64,000 nucleotides of DNA from Wolfiporia cocos (lineage: Eukaryota; Basidiomycota; Agaricomycetes; Polyporales; Phaeolaceae): positions 4,960,001 through 5,024,000 of the forward strand of contig JACCLO010000003.1 of assembly GCA_029448655.1 (NCBI GenBank). The letters are read 5' to 3'. The notes beneath the pieces are model-generated. The model was not told where the DNA came from, did no database searches, and saw only the letters and a program-made list of their open reading frames with translations. The position numbers and the translations under genes are program-made. Numbering within the stretch: position 1 is the stretch's first letter; each line of letters opens with the position of its first letter. This document shows, one piece after another, positions 36,678 to 47,907 of this stretch.

Positions 36678-39600
36678 ATGGCATCTCCGCACCACGATAT
36701 CGATTACATCCGGAACCCCCGACCCGAGAACATCCCACTCCCCGGTGTCACCATCGCCGGCACCCCCACGGTCACCAACAACCCGTTCCACCCAGGGCAG
36801 TGGGTGAACTACCAGGTACACGGCTTGCCCGAGGACTTCGCCCAGCTGTCGGTAGCAGACAGTATCCACGCTCCGCATCGGCAGGTAGAGGTCGCCTCAG
36901 TCCACACCGGGACCTTCGACGGTCATCCCCCCGCCCGATCACTTGCATACGGTGCATCGCAGGAGGACCAAGGTCCCGGGATCGAAAGAATGGAACAGGC
37001 GTTCATGCTGGCAAGGGAGCAGTCCAACACGGTCCGCGGTGCGAGTCCACTAGCACACATCGACTCGCCCCTAGCCATGCAATGGGCATTTCCCCCCAAC
37101 CCGACCTCGGCAGACTTCGGATTCCGATGTCAAACGGTAGCGGCGACAATGGTGCAGACCGGTGTGTGGAACGCCGACATGGGAGCAAGGTTCCTGCGGG
37201 AGGCACAACGCCTCCAGGCGGACGCCCTTGCAGCCGGAGATGCGGCATCACTACACAGCCAGCACTCCGCTCCCCGTCGGTCAGTACCATCGGTTCCGGA
37301 AGAACGTTTCCGGCCGGTCGAAAACTGGGTGAGATCTGTCCACATGGGATCTCCCCCACCGGTGAACCCCGCAACCCGTCCGGCAACCCGAGCATCGAAC
37401 GGCTCCAGGCAGACAAACCCATTCCTGCCTGGCTACACCCCCCCGGTCCTCACACCACAGGTCCCCTTCTCGGTCATGGCAGCACAGCCCCCGGTCCCTC
37501 CGTCGGTAGCACCACGGACGGCGCATGTGAACACCTGGAGAGCCGCGCCTCTCCCGGGAACGCGTGCGTCCATGTGGCGGCCCGAGAAACCGGCGAGCTC
37601 GCAATGGGACGCGTACTCAATGCTCCCAGAGCCGCAGCCTGACCCCCGGTACAAGTCTAAGGTGCGCGAACCCGAACCCTTCACCGGCGACAACTTCATC
37701 GCCTGGGTAATGCGCCTAAAACTGTACATCGACGACAACCGGCCGCTGCTCTTCACAGACAGCAAGAAAATCGGCACGGCCATCTCGTTGATACGGGGAC
37801 CAAAGGTGGACGCATGGGTAACGGCTTTCACGCGGGAACATTACCGTGACGGACAATGGCATCTGAGTTGGCTACGCTTCATTTGGGAGCTACACCAAAA
37901 ATTCGACGACCCCGACCTAGAAAAGAAATCGGCGGTTGCTGCGGAAAAACTCAGCATGACCATCGGCAAGGGCGAGGAGTACTTCCAGGAGCTGGAAAGA
38001 CTTCTTTCGGAGGCAAAGTATGACAAGGAGAACCAGATCGTTCATCGCTGGGTCACCTCCGCCATCCCGAAGGAAATCTACACGGCAGTACACTCCGCCT
38101 TCGTCGCCGCCACGGTAAACGACAAATCGCAACGCGGGTACAACGTCTCGATTCCCGAGGATTACGAATCCGGGAAACAGGCCATCCTCCGGACAGACAA
38201 CGCGATACGACGTCTCCGCGACGAGGAGAAGCTGCGCCACGGTCGAGACACGGGAAAGGGCGTCGCCGACAAGGGAAAGGGTCGGGCGACAACATCGACA
38301 TCGGGAACCATGCGGTCCGAGCCCACCGCGGAAGAACGGGCCAACTTGCTCAAGAGGAAGTGCCACTCTTGCAGCAAGACTCAGTCAGAGGCACCAGGGA
38401 AGGGCTGCAACAAGCCCGTCTGGCACCAACCCAACTGGAAGCCCCGAGCAGCTACCAGTGGAGGGAACACCGGTGCCGGACCCTCACAACCGGCGCGCAC
38501 CCGCCAGGCCGTCGAAGCACCACCAGCAGAAAAAGTCCTTGGGGAAGTATCCCAGGAGGACTTCGTGCGAATGGTGTCGGCATGGGCCAAAGAAAATCCG
38601 GAGGCTGCAAAGGAAGCCGGATTCACTCAGGTACGTCCCCTCTCTAATAATAAATTTTCAGTTCTGGAGATCGAGGAACCAGTAAATGTCTCTATCTCCG
38701 AATCTGCCTCGGAGGGTAACGAACCGGTGGATGGACTATATGGGCTAGGAACCGGGGCCCCGATATTTGATTACATATCTGTACCACGTTCAGTAGATTT
38801 GGCGCCTGGTGACGACGACGGAGCTTCAACATGCTCCGACGATTCGTTTGTAACAGCCTCAGAGGAGCCTCCCACCGGAGCTTGGCGGGAGGATAAAACC
38901 GTGCTTAATTCCTCTATTGTAAACAATGTAAACTATGTGCCAATGGACGTAGACCCGGTTGTAGACTCAGATGTGCAGATGGCAGACGCATCTAAGCCTA
39001 CAGTCCAGAAAAAGACGGAAAAGAAAGTGCGGCGTCGACGAGCCAAGAAGAAGGCTGTCACGCTCGACATATACCTAGACCACCCGCGGGCAATCCCCCC
39101 TGAGCGCAAAAGCGAAGGAGCCGCGGGTTACGATCTTCACTCCGCGGAGGAAGTCGTTATACCAAACGGGAAGCGTATCACCGTGGATACAGGCATAATG
39201 ATCCGAATGCCACCCGGTGTATACGGCCGCATAGCTCCACGATCCGGACTCGCCTTGAAAGGGGTCGACGTGGAGGCCGGTGTAGTCGATGAAGACTATA
39301 CCGGTCGGTTAAAAGTCATACTGAATAATCAAACTGGAACAGATTATCAGGTCGAGTACGGGGACAGAATCGCCCAGTTCATACTCGAATGCAACATGAC
39401 ACCAGACACGCGCATAGTAAAAAGCATCAGGGAAACCAGACGCGGAACACAGGGGTTCGGCTCTACTGGTGAGAAACTCAGAGGGAATGTAGTGGTAATC
39501 CAGACGGGAAAACGGGGACGGCAGATCGAAGTACCGATCACCCTCCACCGCCCTGACGGATGCGCCCTCTTCACAAAGGCACTGATAGACTCCGGTTCAA

Positions 39601-42211
39601 CGGGATCGGTCATCAGTCGTGCCTACGTGGAGGAACACAAACTCGAGCAACTCCCACTAGACCGACCCGTCAAACTGTACAACGCTGACGGTAGTACCAA
39701 CGCTGCGGGCAAAATGACGCACTATGTCGAACTCCAGATGCAGATCGACACGCATTTGGAAACGCGCAAGTTCCACGTCACCGAGCTGAGCTCGGCCGAC
39801 ATATTCCTCGGCTTCGATTGGTTGGAAGATCACAATCCCACCATCGACTGGAAGAAACGCCGAATCACCTTCACCTGCGACTGCGAGCACGAGCAGATCG
39901 AGGAGGGTGACCATATTTACTACATCTTTGCTGACGCATGGTTACGGAATAGGGACGAGTGCCGGGCCGACATCGCTGAGCGAGTCCGCGCGACGAAGGC
40001 AACCGAGATCGCCATCGCCACCGGAAAAACCACGGAAGCCAAAACTTTTGAGGAAGTGGTCATCGAGTACTTACACGAATTCGAAGACGTGTTTAAGGAA
40101 ACGGAATTCGACCAACTCCCCGAAAGGCGACCGTGGGATCACGCCATAGAACTCCTACCGAACTCCGAACCATACGCCGGCAAGATCTACGCCCTATCGC
40201 CTCGAGAACAAGAGGCATTAGACGACTTTCTAGAAGAACAGCTACGGACTGGACGCATACGACCATCCAAGTCACCATGGGGGGCACCATTCTTCTTCGT
40301 CAAAAAGAAGGATGGGAAACTGAGACCCATTCAGGATTATCGGAAGTTGAACCAGATGACCAAGAAGAACCGGTACCCGCTCCCTCTGATCACGGAGCTG
40401 CTCAACAAGCTGAAACGAGCTAAGTACTTCTCTAAATTGGACATTCGTTGGGGATACACGAACGTCAGAATCAAGGAAGGCGACGAAGAAAAAGCCGCCT
40501 TCATCACTAACAGGGGATTATACGAACCCTTAGTGATGTTCTTCGGAATGTGCAATGCACCGGGCACGTTCCAGACCTTGATGAACGACATCTTCCGAGA
40601 CCTGATAATGACGGGAAAAGTCATTGTATACTTAGATGACATACTTGTTTTCACGGAAACCGAGGCAGAACACAAAGAGATCCTGCGCAAGGTTCTGCTC
40701 GTTCTCCGTCAAAATAAGTTGACTTGTAAACCAGAGAAATGCGAGTTTATGAAGTCGGAAGTAGAATACTTAGGGCATATAATCTCTCACGGGGAAATCC
40801 GTATGGATCCCGCGAAGGTGGCGGCAGTGGCAGAATGGCCCGCACCTCGGAACAAGAAGGAAGTGCAATCCTTCATTGGATTCGCAAACTTCTACCGGAG
40901 ATTTATACCTAAGTTTTCCACGGTAGCACGTCCACTGATAAACCTAACCAAGGACACGCCTTGGCAGTGGGGTACGGCGGAACAAGAGTGCTTCGATAAG
41001 TTAAAGAAAATATTTATCGAAGCACCCGTGTTAGGGATACCAAACGACGACGACCCTTTCCGCATCGAGGCAGATTCATCGGACTTCGCAACCGGAGCCT
41101 GCCTCATGCAGAAACAGGACGGTGTCTGGAAACCCATCGCCTACCAGAGTAAGACGATGCTACCGGCAGAACGGAACTACGAGATCTACGACAGAGAACT
41201 CCTCGCCATCATGCGCGCACTTGATGAATGGCGGCATTTCGTAATGGGTGGCAAACACCCCGTAGAAGTACTAACGGACCATAAGAACTTAGAATATTTT
41301 AAGACCCCACAGAAAATTAATCCGCGACAAGCCCGGTGGATGACGGAACTTGCCGAGTATGACCTACAACTCGTGCACATCCCCGGGAAGACTAATGGAA
41401 GGGCCGATGGGCTTTCCCGAAGAAGTGATCACGGAAACGACAAGGATCACCTCGAAGGGCAAGTCGTCCTGAAGCCACACCTCTTCGTCCAAGATAGCGC
41501 AGAAAGGCTGCGATCCTCATTCTATACTGTAGTCAAGGGTATCACCCACGACGAAGTAAAAGAGAGGGTCAAGGCGGAAGCCGCTCTCTACGATGGAAAG
41601 GAAGGAGTAGAAGTAGGGGAAACGACCGAGGACGGTCTGCGATATAGGAGGGGGAGGTTAATTATCCCTCGGGACGAAGAATTAATCGGAAAAATCATTT
41701 CTTCGTTCCACGACACCGTCTCAGCGGGACACCCTGGCACCGAAAACACGTACACTGCCATACACCGACACTACTGGTGGCCAAAGATGCGCTCAGACAT
41801 CCGCCAGTACGTCAAGGCTTGTATCAAGTGCCAGGCCACTAAGCCGGACCGATCCAAACGCGCGGCACCACTCAACCCGAACCCGACTCCAGCACACAAC
41901 TGGGAGAACATTTCCGTCGATATGATCACGGGACTCCCCACTTCCAAGGGTCGAGACGCAATCATTGTAGTAGTAGACATGAAGTCAAAGGACTATATAG
42001 CTGTACCAACAACGACTAAACTATCGGCCGAAGGATGGGCCAACATATTCATAGATAAAGTATATACACAACACGGACTACCAAAGAAAGTATTTAGCGA
42101 CAGAGGACCTCAATTTGTAGCAGAATTTATAAAGGACGTATATCGTAGATTAGGTATACAGGGAAACCCGAGTACCGCGTTCCACCCACAAACAGACGGG
42201 CAGACGGAACG
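36678..42211 (+). CDS. Gag-Pol polyprotein of the outer Gypsy element, N-terminal part
   Basis: This one frame carries gag and pol without a stop or shift. The capsid-like region spans about residues 330-490. An unusual zinc-binding cluster (C562, C565, C577, H583; spacing CX2CX11CX5H) replaces a normal CCHC knuckle. A trimeric dUTPase follows at about 800-932 (AGYDLHS with Y818; GRIAPRSGLA; RGTQGFGSTG), upstream of the protease (LIDSGSTGS, D971). Next come reverse transcriptase (YLDD 1318-1321), RNase H (D1466) and integrase with an HHCC finger and D1748, D1808, E1844, giving the classic 35-residue D-E spacing. At 42212 the inner element interrupts codon 1845, and the frame then runs into its LTR, stopping at 42246. 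The frame continues at 50117. Confidence 0.95.
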
Positions 42212-42744
42212 TGTTACGGATCGAATATCCGTTCAGCTGAGATGTTAAGTCGAGTTACTCAGCGTATCGAGTAGCGCACTACTCGTCGGACTCAGCAGAG
42301 TCGAGCGTCGATATACTGGCTGCAGACTTAATTGCTTAAGTCTTTGAGAACGAGTATAGGATCCTTGTAATTCAACAAGGTCGAGCTGAGGAACTCGGCC
42401 AGTATTTACAACAGGGTCTTTATACTACGATTCTGTAATCGGGGTCATAGTGTCCTTGGTACTGCTACCACTAAGTCCATAAGGTTAGTACGCTACGATA
42501 ACTAAGCCGAAACGCTGCGGTTGAGCGCAACAATGGCTGAAACGTAGAAGCTCTGTAGATATACAACAGATATCACCTAGAACCTGATACGCTATGAGAC
42601 TAGGGGCGTAGGGTTGTTGTACATGAAACGAGGGTCGGTGGTTGAGCAGGGACCCTAAGAATAATCGGTCAATACAGCGGTTGAACGCTAAGTCCTCCTC
42701 TCCAGTGAGGCGTCAAAATATACGGATTCATACGGATCGTAACA
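42212..42744 (-). repeat. 3' LTR of the inner element
   Basis: 533 bp, TGTTACGGATCG...CGGATCGTAACA on the plus strand. It differs from the other LTR at GAAACGT(A/G)GAAG and CTATG(A/G)GACT. Confidence 0.96.
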
Positions 42745-42757
42745 TCACCCCCCTCCT
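42745..42757 (-). other. Polypurine tract of the inner element
   Basis: The minus strand reads AGGAGGGGGGTGA directly against the 3' LTR, the expected primer for plus-strand DNA synthesis. Confidence 0.85.
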
Positions 42758-42789
42758 AAGCCGTCATCGCCCTCGATGAAATCCAAGCA

Positions 42790-45700
42790 TCACGGCCACT
42801 CAAAGGGCCTCGGGGTCGGGGTCGTTATACCCTGCATCTCCATCGGGGAGAGGAGGTGTGGCGGGAGGGACCCAGAGCTGGTAGGGCGCGCATTCCCCTC
42901 GTCGATGTCCGGGCTGGGATACCCGACACGTGGGGCAGCGGTAGTCGGGGCAGTCGAGGATCCAGTGGTAGGGGCTGCCACAGCTTCGACAGGGCTCTGC
43001 CTGAGATGGTCTGGGCGGGGATCGAGCGGAGGGGACGTCGCGGAGGTAGTCGCCGGATTCGTACCGCTGGTGGTGGTGGTGGACCCAGATGCGCTCCCGG
43101 AGCCATCTAGGTAGACTGAGAAGGGGGTCGTTCCAGGCGTCGCGACCCCGCTCGAACTCCTCTCGGCTGATGACCTCAACTGACGGAGATCGTCGACCAG
43201 CTTCGTCGTCAGCTGGGGCAGTGAGCGGCGGGGTGGCAATCCTAGCGCTGCTCGGCCCCTCTCGAACTGGGCGTCGTTCGCTGCTTCGTGGATGATGAGC
43301 AGGGCTCTCCGGTTCTCCAGGTCGAGCTCCTGCGGTGGAGGTCTCAGGGGGAGCGTGGTCAGGTACCAGAGAGCGGTATTCCATAAAATCGTACGGTTCT
43401 GCAATTCGAGCCAATTCATCGTCGTCGAGTAGCCAGGAGGGCATTGGAGGGACGGGGCTTCGCTGACGGGGTGGACGACGCGGGCCTTCTTCTCCTTGGT
43501 TGAACTCTCTCCGGATTCGCGATGGCGTCGACGCCCCAAGGTGGTCGATCCACTGATTGATGTTCCGCCCAAGCTGCTGTCTCTGCCAGCGGACTGTCCG
43601 TTCGAGTTGGACAAGCCGCTCGGTGACGTCTTGATAGCTGTCGTAGATGGCGGTGAGCTCCTGTACGAGCTCAAATCGATCGGTCCAGGGGGTTGGATGA
43701 CCTCCGGGGGGAACGTCGGACCTGTGCCAGGTGAGCGCATGGCGGATGCGGAGGTGGGCCTCCTCGGAACACCCGTAACACCTGCCTGTCTGGTATCCCA
43801 TGCGGACGGCGAGGGACCGACGCAGCGTCGGCGCCCTGGGACGGTCGGGTTGGCTAGGCGAAGGCGTCGACATGTTACTTCTTCGACCTGGCGGGTTCTG
43901 CTCTCCCTCTGCCGACTTTTGTAGTCCTCCAGGAGGTCGGGGGAATTCTTCAAGTTCGTTGCATCTTCCCACGAGTTGTCAGCGGTTGGGTAGCCCTTCC
44001 AATGGACCAGATACTGCCTTTTCCCTCGATGTTGCCTTTGGTTCAGGATAGAATCGACCTCGTACTCTTTGTGCCCTTCGACCAGGTCCGGGGGTGGTTT
44101 CGTGTAATTGGGCCCGTGCACCCTTGTCTCGTTGAACGGTTTCAGTAGCGAGGCATGGAAGACCGGGTGTATCTTCCACCGCGGGGGCAGAGCCAGCTTG
44201 TACGTGACGGCCCCGAGCTTCTCGGTGATGGTGAACGGCCCCTCCCTTTTTGGAGCAAGCTTCCGTGATTCGTACGGGAGGTGGAGGTTCTTGGCATCAA
44301 GCCACACCTTGTCTCCCTTGCTAAGTTTAGGCAAATCGCGCAGGGTCCGTCCGGCCATTCGTTTTTGGGCTAGTTCGTGCGCGGCGATAGCCTTCTCTCT
44401 TGCCTCTTTGATGCTTTTCAGTCTTTCTCCCGCGGCTGGCACCGATGTCGGGTTGTCTTCTTCGGGCAATCCCCGGGGAATGTACCCCATGATGACTTCG
44501 GTGGGGGCCAAACCTCTTTCGGTCCTGCGCGTGTTGTGGGCAAATTCTACATCTGGGAGTCTGGCGGCCCAGAGGTACGGGTCGCTCATGCAGTAGATAC
44601 GCAGGTAGACTTCTATTTGTTGGTTCATTCGCTCAGTCTGTCCGTCGGTTTGTGGGTGATACGCCGTACTCAGTGCGGAGTCGATCCCTAGAAGCTTGCA
44701 GAGAGCTTGGAAGAACTTCGAGGCGAACTGGGGGCCTCGGTCCGAAATGATTTTCCTAGGGAGCCCGTACTTCGAGTAGATTTTCCGGTGGAATATGTCG
44801 GCGGCTCCTTCGCTGGTGATGGTCTTATCGCATGGGGTCAGGGATATCGCCTTTGACAGCCCATGATCGACAATGACCATAATCGAATCATATTTCCCTA
44901 CCCGGGGGAGGTCGGTGATGAAGTCCACTGAGCATTGTGAGAAGGGGAGTGCGTCTTTTTGGGTCGGAATCGGTTGCAGCGGCGCCTTTGTCGGATGTCG
45001 GTCGGGTTTCATCTGCTGACAGACGGCGCAGCCTTTGACATATTCGGCCACGGTTTTTCGCAGGTCGGGCCACCAGAAGTGCTCTTGCACCTTCAGGGTC
45101 GTCCCCCAAATTCCGGGGTGGCCTGCCACTATTGGGTCGTGATATCTTGAGATAACGTCCTTTCTCAGGCCCGGGTCCCTTGGCACGTACATCCGCCCCT
45201 TATACAAGAGGACCCCTTCGGTGTACTGCCAGTCTTCCATTACTGTCCTTAAAGGAGGCTGTTCCCCTTGTTCAAGGGCGCGGAGTCCCTGTTCCGCGAT
45301 CGGATCGAAGGACTTCGCGATCTTGATCCGATCGATGATCGGGACTTCGATTGCGTGAATGAATAGGGTATCGGGCAGCATCAGAATGTCTTCGTTGTCG
45401 TGGTCGGAGCTGTCCAGATTCATGAGGCGCGAGAGGGTGTCTGCCATTACCAACTTCTTTCCTGGGACGTGCTGTAGCCGTATGTCGAATTGAGATAGTA
45501 ACAGGTGCCATCTCGCTTGCCTCCGATTCAATCTCTGGGCGCTTCGCCAATACGTAAGGTTCTGGTGATCGCTCCTGATCAGGATCTGATGTGGACCCCC
45601 TTCTAGAAGGTGGCGCCATTCTTCCAGCGCGCGAACCACTCCTAGGAGTTCTCGATCGTAGATTTCGTAGTTTCGTTCGGCCGGGGTGAGGGACTGCGAT

Positions 45701-47888
45701 AGATAGCCCACTGGTCGCTCGTTTCCGTTATCGTCTTTTTGCTTGAGCACTGCTCCGAGGGCGAACTGGGAGGCGTCGGTTTCCAGGATAAAGGGTTTTT
45801 CCTTGTCGGGGAGGAGCAGCGCGGGGGCTGTTACGAACTGACCTTTTAAGAATTCGAACGCCTCGCTTTCTCGTTCTGTCCACTTGAACCCTGTGCCCGT
45901 TGCCGTTTTTGTGAGGTCGATGAGCGGTCGCGCGTGCGCGGAATAGTGATCGATGAACTTTCTGTAGAAGTTCGCAAACCCTAAGAACGAGCGGACCCCG
46001 TTGACATTTCGCGGGGGTGGCCAGTCGCGGATCCCTTTGAGCTTGGCGGGGTCCATCTGGATTTGGCCGGGGGCGATTACGAGTCCAAGGAACTCTACCC
46101 TCTCTACCCCGAACGCGCATTTCTCGGGCTTCACGAATAGCTTTTCTTCAGCCAGCTTTTGCAGGACTCGTCGCTCTCGCTCTCTGTGGGTCGTTTGGTC
46201 TGGAGAGAAGATGAGGATGTCGTCCATGTAGACTAATACCCATCCCTCCGCGATTTCCTCTTTTAGTATCTCGTTCATCATGGCCTGGAACGTTGCTGGT
46301 GAATTGCACATCCCAAAGAACATTACTGTTGGTTCGTAGAGGCCAGCATTGGTTTTGAATGCGCCCTTCCATTGGTCGCCTTCTCGGATCCGTACGTTGT
46401 TATATCCTGCTCGCAGGTCCATTTTGGTGAACACCTTTGCCCCCCTTAGCTTCTCGATGAGTTCGGATATCAGGGGTAGGGGGTAAGCGTTCTTAACCGT
46501 TCCTTCGTTTAGGTATCGGTAGTCCTGGCAGGGCCTTAGCCCTCCGTCCTTCTTTGGGACGAAGAAGGCGGGGGACGCCATGGGGGACTTCGATGGTCGG
46601 ATGAATCCCTTGGCGAGATTTTCTGCCAGAAATTCGTCCATGGCCTTTTGTTCTCTGGGGGACAGCGAGTATACCTTGCAGTCCCGGGGTACGAAGTCAG
46701 GTTTTAGTTCGATAGCATGGTCCCACGGTCTCGAAGGGGGAAACGCGGCTGCGGCTTTCTTGCTGAAGACGTGCGCGAAGTCTTTCAGGTGTTCGGGGAG
46801 GGCGTCCTCCGTGGGCCCCCTCTTCTCTGTCTCGGAGAGTTTCTGGGATTTCGTCATTACCTTGCATATGCGGGATAGGGCTGCGCTTTCCTGCCGGAAT
46901 CGCCTTGGGTTCCTGGTTCTAGGGGCGACCAGTTTCTTGGTTCGGACAAATCTCCTGAGTAGTTGGTATTCCTCGTCCGAGATGGGATCCTCTACTGGCT
47001 GCCGAGTGTTGGTGGAGCCGAAGCCCGCATCCCCTCTCTTTGTTTCATCGAGCTCCTCTACCTGGACTACTTCGGGGGTGAGGGCTTGTTCAAATATTAT
47101 TTGCGCAATGCGCATTCCGGGAATGATGCGATGAGGTGTCGTCGATTGGTTGAACAGGATGACTTGGACTTCTCCGCGATAGTCAGGATCGATCACTCCT
47201 GCCCCAACCGTGAGCCCGTGTTTGAGCGTGAGGCCCGATCGTGAGGCTATCCTCCCGTAAGATCCTTTCGGGATCTCCATCCGAACCCCGGTGGGGATCG
47301 CCTTCCATCCCCCAGGGGCGATTTCCTCACCCTTTGAGGCGTATAGGTCGTACCCAATGGCACCGTCGGTTCCCCGCGTTGGGAGCTTCCCTTCGGGGGC
47401 TACTGTCATTTTGACAGTGTCGAGTTGGATTATGGCGTCGGTCGTTCGGGCTTTTTCTGTTGGTTTGTCAGGGGCGATATCGACCTTCCCTGTTGCCCAA
47501 TCGATGACAGGGCTCTCCTTTTTCAACCAATTGTATCCGAGGATTACTTCTTCTTTTCCGATGTTTCCTACGAGGAAGCGGACTTTCTGTTCCTTTCCTC
47601 CGTATTTGATGGGGAGGTAGACTTCCCGATCTACCTGTCCGTCCTTGTTGGTGGTTCCATCGACGTTCCGGACGGTGATTGGGTTTCTTAGAGGTCGAGT
47701 CACGATTCGGTGTCGAATGACAAGTTTTGAATGGATCAGGGAGGACATGGCTCCCGAGTCAATGAGGGCGTTTACTTTCACGGCTTTCTGCAGCTTCAGG
47801 GTTACGGGGATAAACAGCGACCGGTCGCGTTCATACGAGGTAATTACATGGGCTGCGCTTTCGGGAGGTAAGACCGTGCGCTTCCTCC
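42790..47888 (-). CDS. Pol polyprotein of the inner Gypsy element
   Basis: Pol lies in the -1 frame relative to gag. The two frames overlap by 19 nt (47889-47907) between an in-frame TGA of pol and the TAG of gag, so a frameshift or similar bypass is needed. Counting from codon GTG at 47781: protease LIDSGAMSS (residues 6-14), dUTPase about 120-260 (GYDLYAS, GSYGRIASRSG, RGDAGFGSTN), reverse transcriptase with YMDD 518-521, RNase H (ETDASQFALGA), integrase with HHCC finger, VDFITDLP and ISDRGPQF motifs and HPQTDGQTE, a GPY/F module (about 1180), and a well-formed chromodomain (about 1237-1285; YLVHWKGYPTADNSWE). The C-terminal 370 residues are Ser/Thr/Pro-rich and overlap ORF3. Confidence 0.95.
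42800..43873 (-). CDS. ORF3, zinc-knuckle protein overlapping the pol C-terminus
   Basis: This 357-codon frame from the ATG at 43873 (context AAC ATG TCG; the frame stays open upstream to at least 43972) is -1 relative to pol and overlaps it almost completely. Near its C-terminus are two adjacent zinc motifs: CRSCGSPYHWILDC (CX2CX4HX4C, a canonical retroviral-type knuckle) and CPTCRVSQPGHRRGEC (CX2CX6HX4C). An earlier CYGCSEEAH is a partial third. The middle is rich in Pro, Arg and Ser, with an acidic helix-like part (LLDDDELARIAEPYDF). It might be translated on its own or reached by a -1 frameshift from pol. Function unknown; a nucleic-acid-binding accessory protein is plausible. Confidence 0.6.
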   Translation of the reverse strand: MSTPSPSQPDRPRAPTLRRSLAVRMGYQTGRCYGCSEEAHLRIRHALTWHRSDVPPGGHPTPWTDRFELVQELTAIYDSYQDVTERLVQLERTVRWQRQQLGRNINQWIDHLGASTPSRIRREFNQGEEGPRRPPRQRSPVPPMPSWLLDDDELARIAEPYDFMEYRSLVPDHAPPETSTAGARPGEPESPAHHPRSSERRPVREGPSSARIATPPLTAPADDEAGRRSPSVEVISREEFERGRDAWNDPLLSLPRWLRERIWVHHHHQRYESGDYLRDVPSARSPPRPSQAEPCRSCGSPYHWILDCPDYRCPTCRVSQPGHRRGECAPYQLWVPPATPPLPDGDAGYNDPDPEAL

Positions 47889-47907
47889 CTATTCGAAATC
47901 CTGGTCA
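47889..47907 (-). promoter_or_regulatory. Gag-pol overlap, -1 frame change window
   Basis: Gag ends at TAG (47889-47891) and the upstream stop in the pol frame is TGA (47905-47907). Any -1 shift must happen in this 19-nt window. I see no perfect XXXYYYZ heptamer; the closest is around GGATTTC. Confidence 0.6.

Noticed and set aside
36772..37642. Several 60-280 codon frames opposite or out of frame with the outer gag
   Set aside because: They are shadows of a GC-rich coding region, with Arg/Pro-rich composition and no domains.
44108..44596. Plus-strand frame of 162 codons over integrase of the inner element
   Set aside because: It is antisense to conserved integrase motifs and has no features of its own.
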